DNA of 64,000 nt from Sesamia nonagrioides (GCA_017933935.1 JADWQK010001513.1:434001-498000), one strand, 5' to 3'. Shown: positions 43,106 to 53,500, numbered from the stretch's first letter. Notes: generated from the letters alone by a model not told the origin. A program made the numbers and translations.

Positions 43106-43609
43106 AAATTTACTAAAATGTCAAACGGGTTGTGGTTAACAAAATACCTGAATATTCTATAACTAGTAGTTAAATTTATTCATAGAGTTAAGTAATACTT
43201 TACTCTTCTTTCGTCAATAGTCGGGTTCAAACGCTTCTATTAAGATAAGTAGCTTTACGTAATCCATAATTAGACTTTTTTGAAAAAGGTTGTTACCGTT
43301 TCGTGGATCAGGATGAGGAAACGAAGAAATGACCAGGATATATTGAGAAAGTAATCTGAAATTACGTGAATTGTGGATGGCGCATTTAAAATAAAAACTT
43401 TACTCGAGAAAAGTTCCGTTGGAGTGTGAACTAGTTGCTTGTAAATGTATTTCTAAGTATGTAAGGTGCTCATTTAAGAGTCTCTAGTGAAGTTTGGCAT
43501 GTAACTGTTTAGCAGCAAAAATTCAGTACGCATTATGATTGTAACATACTATTTTAATTAAGGTCTTTGATGGTGTGCTTTGATTTCGAAACATATTGCA
43601 CTTTTTTTT
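43106..43609. other. unassigned
   Basis: No recognised element. Confidence 0.5.
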
Positions 43610-44012
43610 TTAATAATTACAAACTAGTGCTTGACTGCAATCCAGCCTGATGGTAAGCAGTGATGCAATCATTGGTGGTAAAGCGCGCTAGTTTATTAAG
43701 CCTATTCACTTAAAAGAACTTAGGAATAGGAAGGATGACGGCAGTTGCGCGAGGTGATGCAATGTTAAACCCAAGACCAACACGACCAATAATGCTGCTC
43801 CAGAGGGAGATTAATCTGGAGACTCTCCACGACCAAACTCCCGTCACAACAACATTTGGCGCATCGTACCCGGCACACATCGCAACACAACTGCTCAGAC
43901 CCATCCTCCGTACGGCTTCACCAGACATCATGCCGGAACACGACGAATCGCTTGGCGGCAAGACCTTGTCTGGTGGGTGGCAACTTCTGCCGTCAGCCGA
44001 TGTTATGGCCTT
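43610..44012 (-). mobile_element. composite element copy 4
   Basis: Minus strand, best-preserved copy. LINE-A tail 43610-43710; module 43711-44012. The module is open in both directions: 43710-43961 (-) with MMSGEAVRRMGLSSC, and 43735 onward (+) with NLETLHDQTPVTTTFGASYP. Which, if either, was coding is unknown. Confidence 0.85.
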
Positions 44013-44019
44013 CTCTCTT

Positions 44020-44165
44020 TTTCTTCTGCTTGTTCAGCCTATAGAGGTCCACAGCTGGACAAAGGCCTCCCCAAGGCTTTCCGCAATGACTGGTCTTATA
44101 CTACCCGCATCCTTCGGCTTCCCGCAACCTTCACCAGGTCATCGGTCCACCTTGTTGGGCCTCCC
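44020..44165 (-). mobile_element. RTE-A 3' fragment
   Basis: TTCAGCCTATAGAGGTCCAC at left through CACCTTGTTGGGCCTCCCTA. Adjoins composite copy 4. Confidence 0.85.
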
Positions 44166-44210
44166 TACATATTACATACTTAGCTTTAATTCTAAGCTAT
44201 ATGTCAATCA

Positions 44211-44656
44211 TAAATGGACAAAATAAGACATTCAAAGATAAGAGGCGTCACTAAAGTTACAGACGCCCTGATTTATGCTCGAAAACGGAAATGGCAGTGG
44301 GCTGGACATGTGGCGAGAATGACTGACGGAAGGTGGACATCGCGGGTTACTAACTGGTTAGGACCACCAGGCAAGAGAAAGAGGGGGAGACCTTTAAATC
44401 GCTGGGAAGATGATCTGAAAAGATCAACGGGCACAAACTGGTACACCATAGCACAAGACCGACAAAAATGGGCATCTTTGGAGGAGGCCTTTACCCAAAC
44501 CGGGGTTCTTGTGATTAATAACACTACTAACATATTATAAACCTACATATATTACTAACATTACTAATACTTAGAAATATAAATTGTGTTTCATGTAACA
44601 TTATTACTATCAATTGTAAAACAAGAAATAAAAAGGCTTATTATTATTATTATTAT
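44211..44656 (+). mobile_element. RTE-D 3' fragment with 13-bp target duplication
   Basis: TATATGTCAATCA flanks it at 44198-44210 and 44657-44669. The open frame 44214-44540 encodes KWQWAGHVARMTDGRWTSRV, KRKRGRPLNRWEDDLKR and an AQDRQKWASLEEAFTQ block, then a 3' UTR ending AATAAAAAGGCTTATT(ATT)n. The layout is RTE-like, but sequence and tail differ from RTE-A to -C. Confidence 0.88.
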
Positions 44657-44669
44657 TATATGTCAATCA

Positions 44670-45297
44670 GAAATTTCAGAAGCCAGGAAAATCGTACTAT
44701 ACCTCGACAAAACTAAACAATGGTTCCTGTATCAAAATTGATCAGTAAACCAATAAATATCTAAACATAACACGCGATAATTAAGACGGACAATTAACAG
44801 AATAGTTAGTACTTAATGAATACCTTCAATTAAATCTTAATTAAGAACATGAAAAATCTTTTACCTTACAAAATGTTTCATGAGTTACTTACTGAAAGAA
44901 ATAATACTTAATGTGTCTCATTCATCGTCTGATTTATCTTTCCGGTTTTATCTTTCTTTGCTCGTCTTCTTAGGACTACATATAAATAACCATATTACCG
45001 CCTTATAGTACCGCCGCCCGTAAACGTACTTTTTTTTAAATCATGTAGGTTGTAAAAATCAATTTTTACAAAGCAAACACATATTGTTATTGGAAAAATT
45101 TTCATTTTTAATGTTTGGCCTTAAAAAAAAACAATGTTCCATGCGTTTGTTTCTGCTTTTCTTCTCAGAGGTAGTCAGTTAGGAAATGCCGGCTCCATCT
45201 AGTTTAAAAAATAGGACGTGTAAAAGTGATCAGTGATTCTACATTTCATTATTACATATACATATATAGTCCTCAAGAATTGGGAAAAAATAAAACG
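44670..45297. other. unassigned
   Basis: AT-rich; no gene or element recognised. Confidence 0.5.
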
Positions 45298-45412
45298 TTA
45301 CAACAAATATTTGTAACGTTTTGTAACATATAAATATTTGTTCCGTGCGGGAATTGAACCCACGATACTCAACGCAGCAGTCAATCGCTCAGCCACTGTA
45401 CCACCCGTGTCT
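45298..45412 (-). mobile_element. SINE-5 (tRNA-derived) fragment
   Basis: Minus-strand tRNA-like head GGTGGTACAGTGGCTGAGCG with B-box GTGGGTTCAATTCCC, then CGGAACAAATATTTATATGT. Only head and a short body remain. Confidence 0.7.
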
Positions 45413-45492
45413 TCGTTGTAGTAAAAGAAAATTTTATCAAATTCGATTGATATTTCCAGGGATTATCTTGAAAAGCTAAGGACCTAACTAAA

Positions 45493-45892
45493 CAGCCTCC
45501 GTGGCGTAGCGGTAGCGAACGCGGCCGTTGCGCAACGAGGCGCGGGTTCGATCCCCGCGCAGTGTAAATATTTGTAGGTATGAATACGAATATTTGCACT
45601 GGCCTGGTCGTGCCTCGGAAAGCACGTTAAGCCGTTGGTGCAGGTTGCCATACGAACATTTAATGGCAGTCGTTACGGGTTGTTGGAGTCCTCAAAAGTC
45701 CAACAACTGGTTTAACTGCAATGCATCGATATCGCCTTCGGGTTGTGGAGGTCAGAAGGCAGTCGCTTTACGGAAAATATCAAAGTTTAGCCAAAATTAG
45801 CAGTTAGGCTGGTATAGCGAGCCTCAGACTCCAAAGCTGAAAAAGCCTCGGATGCGACTGGGATTAACGCTGAGATGATGACGATGATGATG
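45493..45892 (+). mobile_element. SINE-2, longest copy
   Basis: About 400 bp: head CAGCCTCCGTGGCGTAGCGG, B-box GGTTCGATCCCCGC, body to GGGATTAACGCTGAGATGAT and GATGATGATG tail. Includes a segment (GTTGGTGCAGGTTGCCATAC) missing in 34791-35153. Confidence 0.92.
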
Positions 45893-46628
45893 CATATTCA
45901 AATCCAATTTATATACTTACAAATCATCCCAGAGATTAGTGAGATTTAATAAATTTATTACTAAATTTCATATCATCGGCCAAGTTTGGTTAGCCATGTA
46001 ACAGGTTTCAGTCCAATTTTTACAATATTCAATTATTTATTGGATCCGCCAAACACACGTCAAGTGATTTAATCCAACTTAGCCTTTACCATTTAATCAA
46101 CTTAGCTTACCACAATCAAACGTAGCCTACTACGAAATCGTAGCTAGCCACAATATCGTAGCGCTACGCCGTAGCAAGAAAACGCGGTTTCAATTTGTCA
46201 GACTCTGGTTTTCATTATTAATTTGCTGACTGCGATACAGATTTTTTAAATAATTCTGTTACTAGATAACAACATCACAATTTATGTTTACTAAATAGAC
46301 TTTTGATACAACCATTAATAATTAAATTAGCTAGAGTAACTCCGCTAATGGAACTGGAAATGGGAATACATAACAATGCAAAATAAAAAAAAAATTCTTT
46401 ACATGTTAATTGGGGTTAGCAATCCTAGGAATATCGTTTTTGTTTGTTTTCGAGGGAAACCTGTAAAAGGCACCCGTTCCCCGGGTACTGAAGTCGGGGA
46501 ATGTGGTAATAAGGAGCACCTGCCCTAATTGGGTTGTATCCTAAAAAATAATTTAATGTCCATCAGATAGATTTATAAAAATATTGAACACGTATTTTTT
46601 ATTAATTCTTTCTTTCAAAAACCTATGC
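45893..46628. other. unassigned
   Basis: A cluster of CGTAGC/GCTACG motifs at 46125-46182 is the only feature; the frame around 46584 is not supported. Confidence 0.45.
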
Positions 46629-46751
46629 CCCGTCTACACGCACCGTGTTACCTGCGAGCATGCCTGTGCAAACGAGTTTGCGCAAGTAAGCGCGTGTTGC
46701 GGACGGCAAGACGGTGGAGACTGCGCAGGCACGACGGAGCGTGTAGACGGG
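46629..46751. mobile_element. short MITE, 123 bp
   Basis: Inverted ends CCCGTCTACACGC (46629-46641) and GCGTGTAGACGGG (46739-46751), GC-rich interior, no coding sequence. Confidence 0.7.
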
Positions 46752-46787
46752 ACTTTAGGAAGATATATTGATTTGAAATGTCGCATG

Positions 46788-46940
46788 ACGTCACGCCGTG
46801 GTACAAAATATACCACGGCGTGACGTAATTAGCCCCACTCTGTAACGTTATTACGCTATATCTCGGTAGCTTTTGGTAATTTCGACAAAATAAAAAATAC
46901 GGGTCTTAATTTTTTTTTATTATCTATAAGACGGACTTTT
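46788..46940. mobile_element. MITE with TGACGTCA palindrome, copy 2 (partial)
   Basis: Perfect 16-bp hairpin: ACGTCACGCCGTGGTA at 46788-46803 and complement at 46811-46826. Beyond it the sequence follows the right half of 11681-11940 (ATTACGCTATATCTC, AAATACG.GTC, ATCTATAAGACGGACT). The left TIR is not found. Confidence 0.65.
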
Positions 46941-47094
46941 TTTTTCATACCTTGGATACTTTTTTATTATAAATAATGGTTTAATAATGATATTTATCTC
47001 ACTTAGTTGCTAAGAAGCTAGTTGCTAAATAATTATAGACACACAGGTTAATCTAACAGGTTAAGCTACTCTTGACGCAGTTGTTCCGTGGAAA

Positions 47095-47482
47095 GGTGAG
47101 CATCATTACATAGTTGTACCTTGACCAAACTGTTGTCGCCAAACAATTCGTCGTATTCCGGCATGATGTCTGATGAAGCCGTACGGAGGGCGGGTCTGAA
47201 CAGTTGTGTTGCGATGTGTGCCGAGTACGATACGCCAAATGTTTTTGTGTTGGGAGTTTGGCCGTGGAGGATCTCCAGATCAATCTCACTCTGGTGCAAC
47301 ATCGTTGGTCGTGTTGTTGGGTTTAACATTGCATCACCTCACTCAACTGCCATCTTCCTTTCTATCCACACAGTTATTTCTTTCTAGTGAATACTCTTAA
47401 TAAACTAGTATGCTTTACCATCAACGATTGCATCACTGCTTACCATCAGGTAGGATTGCGGTCAAGCACTAGCTTATATTAG
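47095..47482 (+). mobile_element. composite element copy 5
   Basis: Module with CGTCGTATTCCGGCATGATG, AGATCAATCTCACTCTGGTG and TTTAACATTGCATCACCTCA, then the LINE-A tail to GCACTAGCTTATATT. Ends only 77 bp before the host exon's start codon. Confidence 0.83.
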
Positions 47483-47559
47483 TAGAAAAGAATATATCCT
47501 TAGGAAAAGGCTTGTCAGACTGACATTATCTCACTTAGTACGTCTCCATTGTTCCAGCG

Positions 47560-47680
47560 ATGTCGTCGTGCCGTGTAGCGGCGTGCGTGGCTGCACTCGC
47601 GGCGGTGAGCTGTGCTCTGCCGCACACCGTCCTCGCGTTGGACCTCAACAGGCTCTACGGACACCATACTAAGCGCTCCG
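47560..47680 (+). CDS. first coding exon of a secreted peptide precursor, IDLSRF-like/agatoxin-like type
   Basis: Begins at ATG 47560 in the context CCAGCGATGT. Forty codons plus one base precede a strong donor (G|GTGAGTAC, 47681), so the exon ends in phase 1. Residues 1-26 form a signal peptide: Arg5, hydrophobic VAACVAALAAVSCAL, then PHTVLA with a likely cut after Ala26. Residues 27-37 read LDLNRLYGHHT, followed by dibasic Lys38-Arg39 and Ser40. The (I/L)DL-x-R-(F/L)-YGH pattern before a KR site is that of the insect IDLSRF-like peptide, found at the start of agatoxin-like neuropeptide precursors. The exon is GC-rich, unlike its AT-rich surroundings. The family's Cys-rich mature region is not in the window. 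A pyrimidine-poor ..CACTTAG at 47537 could be an upstream acceptor, so a 5' UTR exon is possible. Flanked closely by a composite element and SINE-1. Confidence 0.72.
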
Positions 47681-47701
47681 GTGAGTACCACTAGTCTACT
47701 A

Positions 47702-47935
47702 TCATCGTCCTCCGTGGTGCAGCGGTCAACACGCCTGTCTATCGTGGAGGTCCCGGGTTCGATCCCCCGCCAGGTCATCAAAACGATATTTTCCTGATTG
47801 ACCTAGGTCTTGGATGTTGGTGTTGAAATACAGTATCGTTGAGTTAGTATCCCATAACACAAGTCTCGAACTTACTTCGGGGCTAGCTCAATCTGTGTGA
47901 TTTGTCCGTATATGTATATTTATTTATTTAATAAG
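47702..47935 (+). mobile_element. SINE-1
   Basis: TCCTCCGTGGTGCAGCGGTC head and GGTTCGATCCCC B-box; body to GGGGCTAGCTCAATCTGTGT. It begins ~20 bp after the splice donor of the host exon, in the same orientation. Confidence 0.9.
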
Positions 47936-47946
47936 CTGTAGGAAAT

Positions 47947-48013
47947 ATACAGCTAACAATATTATACAGCTAACAATATTATACAGCTAACAATATTATA
48001 CAGCTAACAATAT
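47947..48013 (+). repeat. 17-bp tandem repeat, ~4 copies
   Basis: Unit ACAGCTAACAATATTAT repeated without variation from 47950 until the last, truncated unit. Confidence 0.95.
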
Positions 48014-48167
48014 TCCTCCACTAAGCATTGCCCCGATGATTGACACTATGCCTTTTACGTAAAAGTCTTATGTATGCCTTTATAAAAGTTGTACATCCAG
48101 CGCAGCGTTCATTTGATATCAAAGCAAGGTAAGGCTGCAGGGCCTTATTTATAAAGAAATATACATA

Positions 48168-48778
48168 TCTTAAGTCGTGGTGGCCTAGTCGTAAAAACAC
48201 CACTCTCTCAAGTATGAGTGTGAGGCTTCGATTCCAGGTCAAGCAAGTACCAATGTAACTTTTCTAAGTTATATGTACTTTCTAAGTATATCTTGGACAC
48301 CAATGACTGTAGTAAAAGGTGAAGGAAAACATCTTGAATAAACCTAGACTTTAAGTATGAAATCGCCAACCCGCATTGAGCAAGCGTGGTGATTACGCTC
48401 AATCTTTCTCTATATGAGAGGAGACCCGTGCCGTTTAAGTGTTGCAATTCTTTGGGCTAAGTCAGTTACTTTCGTTCTTCTGCGGATCTTCTCATTTCTG
48501 ATTGGATCACGCATTGAAACTCCAAGCATATAAGGCCCTCGTATGTGCCGGGCACATTGCCCATAGGACCGTGCCCGATGGGGCCGGGTTCTCGAGTGGC
48601 GACCACGCATCGGAAGACGCAGCGTGAGTTGGCCGCCGACAAGGTGGACCGACGACCTTCACCAATGAAGGTTGCGAGAAACCGATGGATGCCGGAGGCG
48701 CAGGACCGATCGTCGTGGAGATCCTTGGCAGCCTATGTCCAGCAGTGGACGCCTTCCGGCTGAAATGGTGATGATGAT
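48168..48778 (+). mobile_element. SINE-3 / 5'-inverted RTE-B chimera
   Basis: 48168-48432 is SINE-3 in plus orientation, broken off at GAGGAGACCCGTGCC. 48433-48530 is RTE-B in minus orientation (complement of the GVSMRDPIRNEKIRRRT region), and 48545-48778 continues RTE-B in plus orientation to CAGCAGTGGACGCC and a GATGATGAT tail. The RTE halves abut in the intact element. ATATCTT occurs at both outer edges (about 48165 and 48778), a possible single target duplication. Confidence 0.7.
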
Positions 48779-49079
48779 ATATCTTTAATTCAGATAAGTA
48801 ACATCCATATACTAAACAAAAACAAATAGATAACTTATACCTTTGTTAGTAAAATTAACTAGGTACTAACTAACTTCTAATTTTAGCAGTAATAGTAACT
48901 TGATAGCATAAAACAGTTCAGTGGCAGTTCACTCGAAGCAAACATAAGGTATATGTAAATTAGAACTATTTTATCTAAGAAAATAATAATATTTAACTAC
49001 TTCGTAGTAAGACTTTATTTATATCTATAAGTCATACTTTAATGACCCTAATACTGAGACGCAGATTTCATATCTAAGA
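48779..49079. other. unassigned
   Basis: AT-rich intron-like DNA. Confidence 0.5.
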
Positions 49080-49247
49080 CTAGCGGCCGCCAGCGTCTTC
49101 GTTCGCGTGGAGTTAGTTATGCTTTGCTCCTATTGATCGCAGCGTGATTTTATATAGCCTAAAGCCTTCCTGTATTAATGCCCAGTAGTTTCTAAGATTA
49201 GCGCGTTTAAACAAACAAACTCTTCAGCTTTATTATATTAGTATAGA
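49080..49247 (-). mobile_element. Hel-2 Helitron-like element
   Basis: CTAGCGGCCGCCAGCGTCTT at left (minus-strand 3' end) and TTAGTATAGA at right; body GATCGCAGCGTGATTTTATA. Confidence 0.75.
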
Positions 49248-49555
49248 TTAAGAATACAATTTTTTGCTCTAAAACATGGTGGGACATTAAGATCCTATAA
49301 ATGCCATAGATTTTGCGTGAAAGAGTTAAAAACATCCATACATACAATATCATGATCACACACATTCTTTATAATATTAGTAGAAAGAAGGAAGCTATGA
49401 ACTTGCTTACATGTTTAGATTTCATCGCCAGTGCTCTCAAAACGATTGAGGAGATTTTGACGAAACCTGAATGTCCAAAAACTCTAATTAAACGTAATTT
49501 GAAGTCATGAGACATCTACTAAAACGTGGATCCAGTGCATAAGGTAGTATAATGT
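49248..49555. other. unassigned
   Basis: No recognised element. Confidence 0.5.
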
Positions 49556-49890
49556 TATCTGTAAAAGGTCGGTCTTAGCAATAATAATAATAATACGTTT
49601 ATTATCCAAATAATTATCTGACAACATAAAGATTTGGAGAACAATAATTACAGTAATAACAATAGATTAAAGAAACAAGCAAAGTAAGGTCAAAACATTT
49701 TTTTTATTAGTCCTGACTCCTAAACTAAAAAGATCCTGTATCTTAGGAGCCTGTGTTTTTCCATTAATAGTGCACAAACACTCATGAGCGTATTAGCAGA
49801 ATTTGAACAGAGTGTATGTGTGTGATAAGACCGCCCATTATGTCACCCTTTGTAAAATCTTAATATTTATGTTCTGTAATCTATATGGTA
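49556..49890 (+). mobile_element. LINE-B 3' UTR split by another LINE end
   Basis: LINE-B tail begins GTAAAAGGTCGGTCTTAGC (49562) and resumes TGATAAGACCGCCCATTATG (49823). Between them, 49577-49821 is a minus-strand 3' end of a different LINE that starts with an (AAT)n run and contains ..GAGTCAGGACTAAT on the minus strand. Confidence 0.6.
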
Positions 49891-49894
49891 TATA

Positions 49895-50291
49895 CAACGT
49901 GTAACAAAAAGGGTATATACATACCAAGGGCATGGCATCTTTAGATGATATCAAACGATATCGGAAGGGTTTCAACTCAAAATAAAATACTCAAAAAATT
50001 GGTACCAAATTTTCGGTTTCGTGTGTTTCTTAAAATAAAATCATAAAAAACGTGGCAGCATACTACATATGTTAATAACTACTCGTTACCCGTCACGTTA
50101 CTTGCCAAAATCCGATAAATGTCTTCAATATCTCTATGCGACTAGCATGGTAGTAGCCTATACCTGGCGGTGTTCTTCCTCATAACTTCCTTACATAAAG
50201 AGATAGAATTAAAAAACCCTTCCAATATCGTTTGATATCATGTAAAGATGCCATGCCTTTGTTATGTATATACCCTTTATGTTACACGTTG
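49895..50291. mobile_element. MITE with ~78-bp TIRs, 397 bp
   Basis: Ends CAACGTGTAACA and complement TGTTACACGTTG, with long imperfect inverted repeats sharing GGGTATATACATA, GGCATGGCATCTTTA and GATATCAAACGATAT. TATA lies on both sides. Interior non-coding. TA target and TIR length suggest a mariner-type MITE. Lies directly after the LINE-B tail. Confidence 0.85.
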
Positions 50292-50616
50292 TATAAAGAG
50301 ATAAAGATAATTTTATTTTGCAAACATGGGTAAAAAGATGACAAAAAATTAATGTATATATAATGACAGGTTCAGCCATGTTTTACCATTTAGGTATGCA
50401 ATTGTTTTTTTTTAAACATTCAACTTAAAACTAGAAAAAAAAGTTTAGGAAAATAGTGCAAAACTACATAATTCTAAGTTAAAAGAAAAATCTTTTTCAA
50501 TAAGGTACTAACTTATATTATAGTATGTTTTCACGACTAAAAGGCTTCGGAGTCTTTTTTTAAATAATTTTAACGGAAGCTCTTTCCAGCTCTATAATAA
50601 AGAGTAGTCTACTTTA
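50292..50616. other. unassigned
   Basis: No recognised element. Confidence 0.5.
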
Positions 50617-50790
50617 TTCTTAACCACGATCCTGTCTGATGGTAAGCAGTAGCCCAATCGTTGATGCACCCTACGCGCCATACGTCTATATAGTCTTGAA
50701 GTGTAATTTGACGGCAAGACGGAACATTAGCCCACTCCTTCTCGAAAAGAGGAGGCCTGTGTCCCAACCGTGGGAACATTACCTATAGGC
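50617..50790 (-). mobile_element. LINE 3' end related to LINE-A
   Basis: Minus-strand tail with a GGTAAGCAGT and CCAATCGTTGATGC block as in LINE-A, but the flanking coding end (complement of CCTCCTCTTTTCGAGAAGGA) differs. Probably a sister family. Confidence 0.5.
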
Positions 50791-51199
50791 TGGTTATGTG
50801 AACATAAACAGTAAATAACCAACAGATTTTGCACGGAAATCGACAACCGATTAAGCTGTCGAAACGTAAAATTGAATTTCTCTTTATCACCTTCTTGGAA
50901 GCTGTCTGTACCACGTACCCAATCAAAATATAATTGAAAACTGAATGTTTGAAAAATCCGTGTTATTTTGATTAATGTTTAAGAAGACGAGTCCGAACGA
51001 ATTTCACTTGTTAGGCTCTTGTTAGCCTTTCCAATTATTGTTTTCGTGTTTCGCTAATTGAACTGTTGAACGGTAGTGTTAATGAGGGTACTTAATCTTT
51101 TGTTATGTAAAACACTTAATGGTGAAAAGGGTTTAAGCTGGACCTACTTATACAATATGTAAAGAAAACCGGTGGAACCGAAACTGAAACCGGAACATG
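50791..51199. other. unassigned
   Basis: No recognised element. Confidence 0.5.
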
Positions 51200-51350
51200 G
51201 AAACCGGTGTTTCCGTCACACTACAATTTGAGTGTCTTCAAGGCTAGAGTGAATAAGCCCTTAATAAACTAGCTCGCTTTACCATCAATGATCGCATCAC
51301 TGCTTACCATCAGGCGGGATTGCGGTCAAGCGCTAGTTTATAACTTATAA
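51200..51350 (+). mobile_element. LINE-A 3' fragment
   Basis: GGTGTTTCCGTCACACTACA through the 3' UTR and an A-run at 51349. Confidence 0.88.
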
Positions 51351-51486
51351 AAAAAAACTCTGACCGATCCGCGAAGGTATTGTTAGGTATCGATAACTGA
51401 TTCTACTAATGGATACAAAGCCGGTCTAAAGATTTAAAAAAAATCCCCCTAAAAAAAATTAATATTATTTCGCAAAAAGAGGTAAC

Positions 51487-51590
51487 TTAATATATGTGCG
51501 GTAGGCAATCCTTCCGCGGGCGACGGGGGGCAGGGCACGCGGCACGTGGTCGCATCGCTTATGATAATACCGTCAAAATGGTGTTGTCAC
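51487..51590. other. isolated GC-rich island in AT-rich intron-like DNA
   Basis: CTTCCGCGGGCGACGGGGGG, GGCACGCGGCACGTGGTCGC and ATAATACCGTCAAAATGG. Contains an E-box CACGTG at about 51544. No matching repeat elsewhere in the window, so it may be conserved regulatory DNA. Confidence 0.4.
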
Positions 51591-51720
51591 TTTTTTAAAA
51601 AGTACCGAATATCGGGGAAGTTGGAATTAACTCGCGGGAAAAAAAGATTATTCCAAAATTCATTAGCAGTGTTACTATGATGATTACGTAAAATTCTATA
51701 TTATAGTTGGTCATGGGTTT

Positions 51721-51748
51721 ACTTACACACACACACACACACACACTC
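51721..51748. repeat. (AC)n microsatellite
   Basis: Thirteen or so AC units. Confidence 0.95.
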
Positions 51749-52886
51749 ACATACAGGGTTTTCTTTACGTATTGTATATTGATTTCGACCTTCGTCCTAC
51801 TGGTTTGTAATGATTCCAGTTGGAAAATATAACGGTATCTGAATCGTTTGTTAACCTTCATCGTTATTTTTTAGGGTTCTGCTTACAGTTTCACTAAGTC
51901 TGTCTGTCGGTCTGTCTCTCAGTGAATCTCAGTGACTGTTAGCACTAGAGAGCGCAAATTTGGTACCAACAATCACGGCGATAGAATTGAAAAAGAAAAT
52001 AAAGAAAAAAATGTTTTATTAGGGTACTTTCCATACACGTAAAGCGGGGAGTGTACCTACTTTTTTTTTTATTCACACGCTAACGTGTTATAAAAGGTAT
52101 TTAAAACTTATTAGGTGTTTACCAAAATCATTTTTTGATATTGCTAAAGTTTAAAAAATCCGTCACCCCCTCCCCCCTAACTTTGAGCCATAAGTTTAAA
52201 GAAATACGATAGTACAACTTTATAAAGACTTCCTAGCAAAATAATTTTGAACTCTGCAGGTAAAATAGTTTTTGAAAAATTTTACAAAACAATTTCTGAA
52301 CTAAGTTTTTGTATTCTTTCAAATAAAAAAAAAATTAAAATCGGTTCACGCAATTCAAAATTACCATCGAAAATTACCAACATATAAAGCCGTCTACTTT
52401 GAATAAATTAGTAACCCGAGCGATGGCGCCATACTTTGCGTTACTTTGCGCGTTAAGATTTTTTCTGAGTTCCATAATCATCGCGACCCCATGGGACGGG
52501 TATAAATATGCGATTAAATTATCGAATTATTCGGTTGTCCATAACGACAATATCTGTGCCCCAGACAATGCGTGCATATGACATTTATTTAGGCTTAGAA
52601 ACATGGAGTTGCCTTGCCTGGCTATCACTCCATGTGACAACCCTATCCCACTACCCGGAGTGGGACTCAAACGACAACATTTTTTCGAGCTTTCCATGTG
52701 TAGTCAAATCTATAGTATCTTTCTTTAGAATCACCGTCCTTTTTGGGCCCATTTTTAGGATCCATAGAGAAGGGACAGTTATTGTGAGTGACGTAAAACT
52801 ACGAAACCCGAATGAAAACGGCCCGACACCCTCTTGGCCGGTTTTTGATAGTGTTAATAAGAGTTCGACCTTTGATCTTTGACTTT
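51749..52886. other. unassigned
   Basis: Over 1 kb. Short frames at 52399-52882 have no domain. The segment ACCCTCTTGGCCGGTTTTTG at 52828 is a motif common to insect repeats (compare 60388). Confidence 0.45.
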
Positions 52887-53000
52887 GCTCCGCCCAGAGA
52901 GGGCTCTGGGCGGAGCGGAAGGGCGTGTCAGACTTTTACTGACTAAAACCCACCCGTGTTTCTTCACTTGCCTGTGGGCCAGGGCCACGGTTTCTTAAAT
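52887..53000 (+). mobile_element. R1-type LINE 3' UTR fragment with double hairpin
   Basis: Perfect 13-bp hairpin GCTCCGCCCAGAG/CTCTGGGCGGAGC (52887-52899, 52904-52916) followed by GTCAGACTTTTACTGAC (52927-52943). Matches 440-590 and 35590-35825. Confidence 0.65.
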
Positions 53001-53500
53001 AAGTTTGAGCTTACTTGTATATGAAGGCTAGCTAGCAATGGATATTTTATCGTCTAAAAACTCCTACTCCATTTTCACCAACTAATGTTATATATCAATA
53101 AAAAACAACCCAATCTTTATTGAAATATCGTTAGATATCTGCTCAATTCAAAACAAACACCGCTTGAATAAATAAGTATCGAATGAATAACAAAAATGCG
53201 CCTAAAAATACAATACCGTATTTTAACAACAACATCCCACGAAAATAAAAAACAATCCTACATTTTTTTTCTATTATTCCATCCTCTGTTCCACCACCAC
53301 ATTTATTTTTAAAGCATTCCAATTTAAAAAAAAAACAGTCATGTTGTTTTCCTCGATTGCCGCGAAATGCACTCGTTCATGTTTCAAAAGCGTGATTGGT
53401 AATCAAAACCTGCGATGGCGAAAAGCTTATGTTTATTAATTAAATGGAAAAAGTATCTAAAATTTTTGTTTTAAACCAGTTTATTAAGATTAAAATACTT
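53001..53500. other. unassigned
   Basis: AT-rich, no recognised element. Confidence 0.5.

Noticed and set aside
45493..45565. tRNA gene
   Set aside because: Head of SINE-2, repeated at 34791 and 55892.
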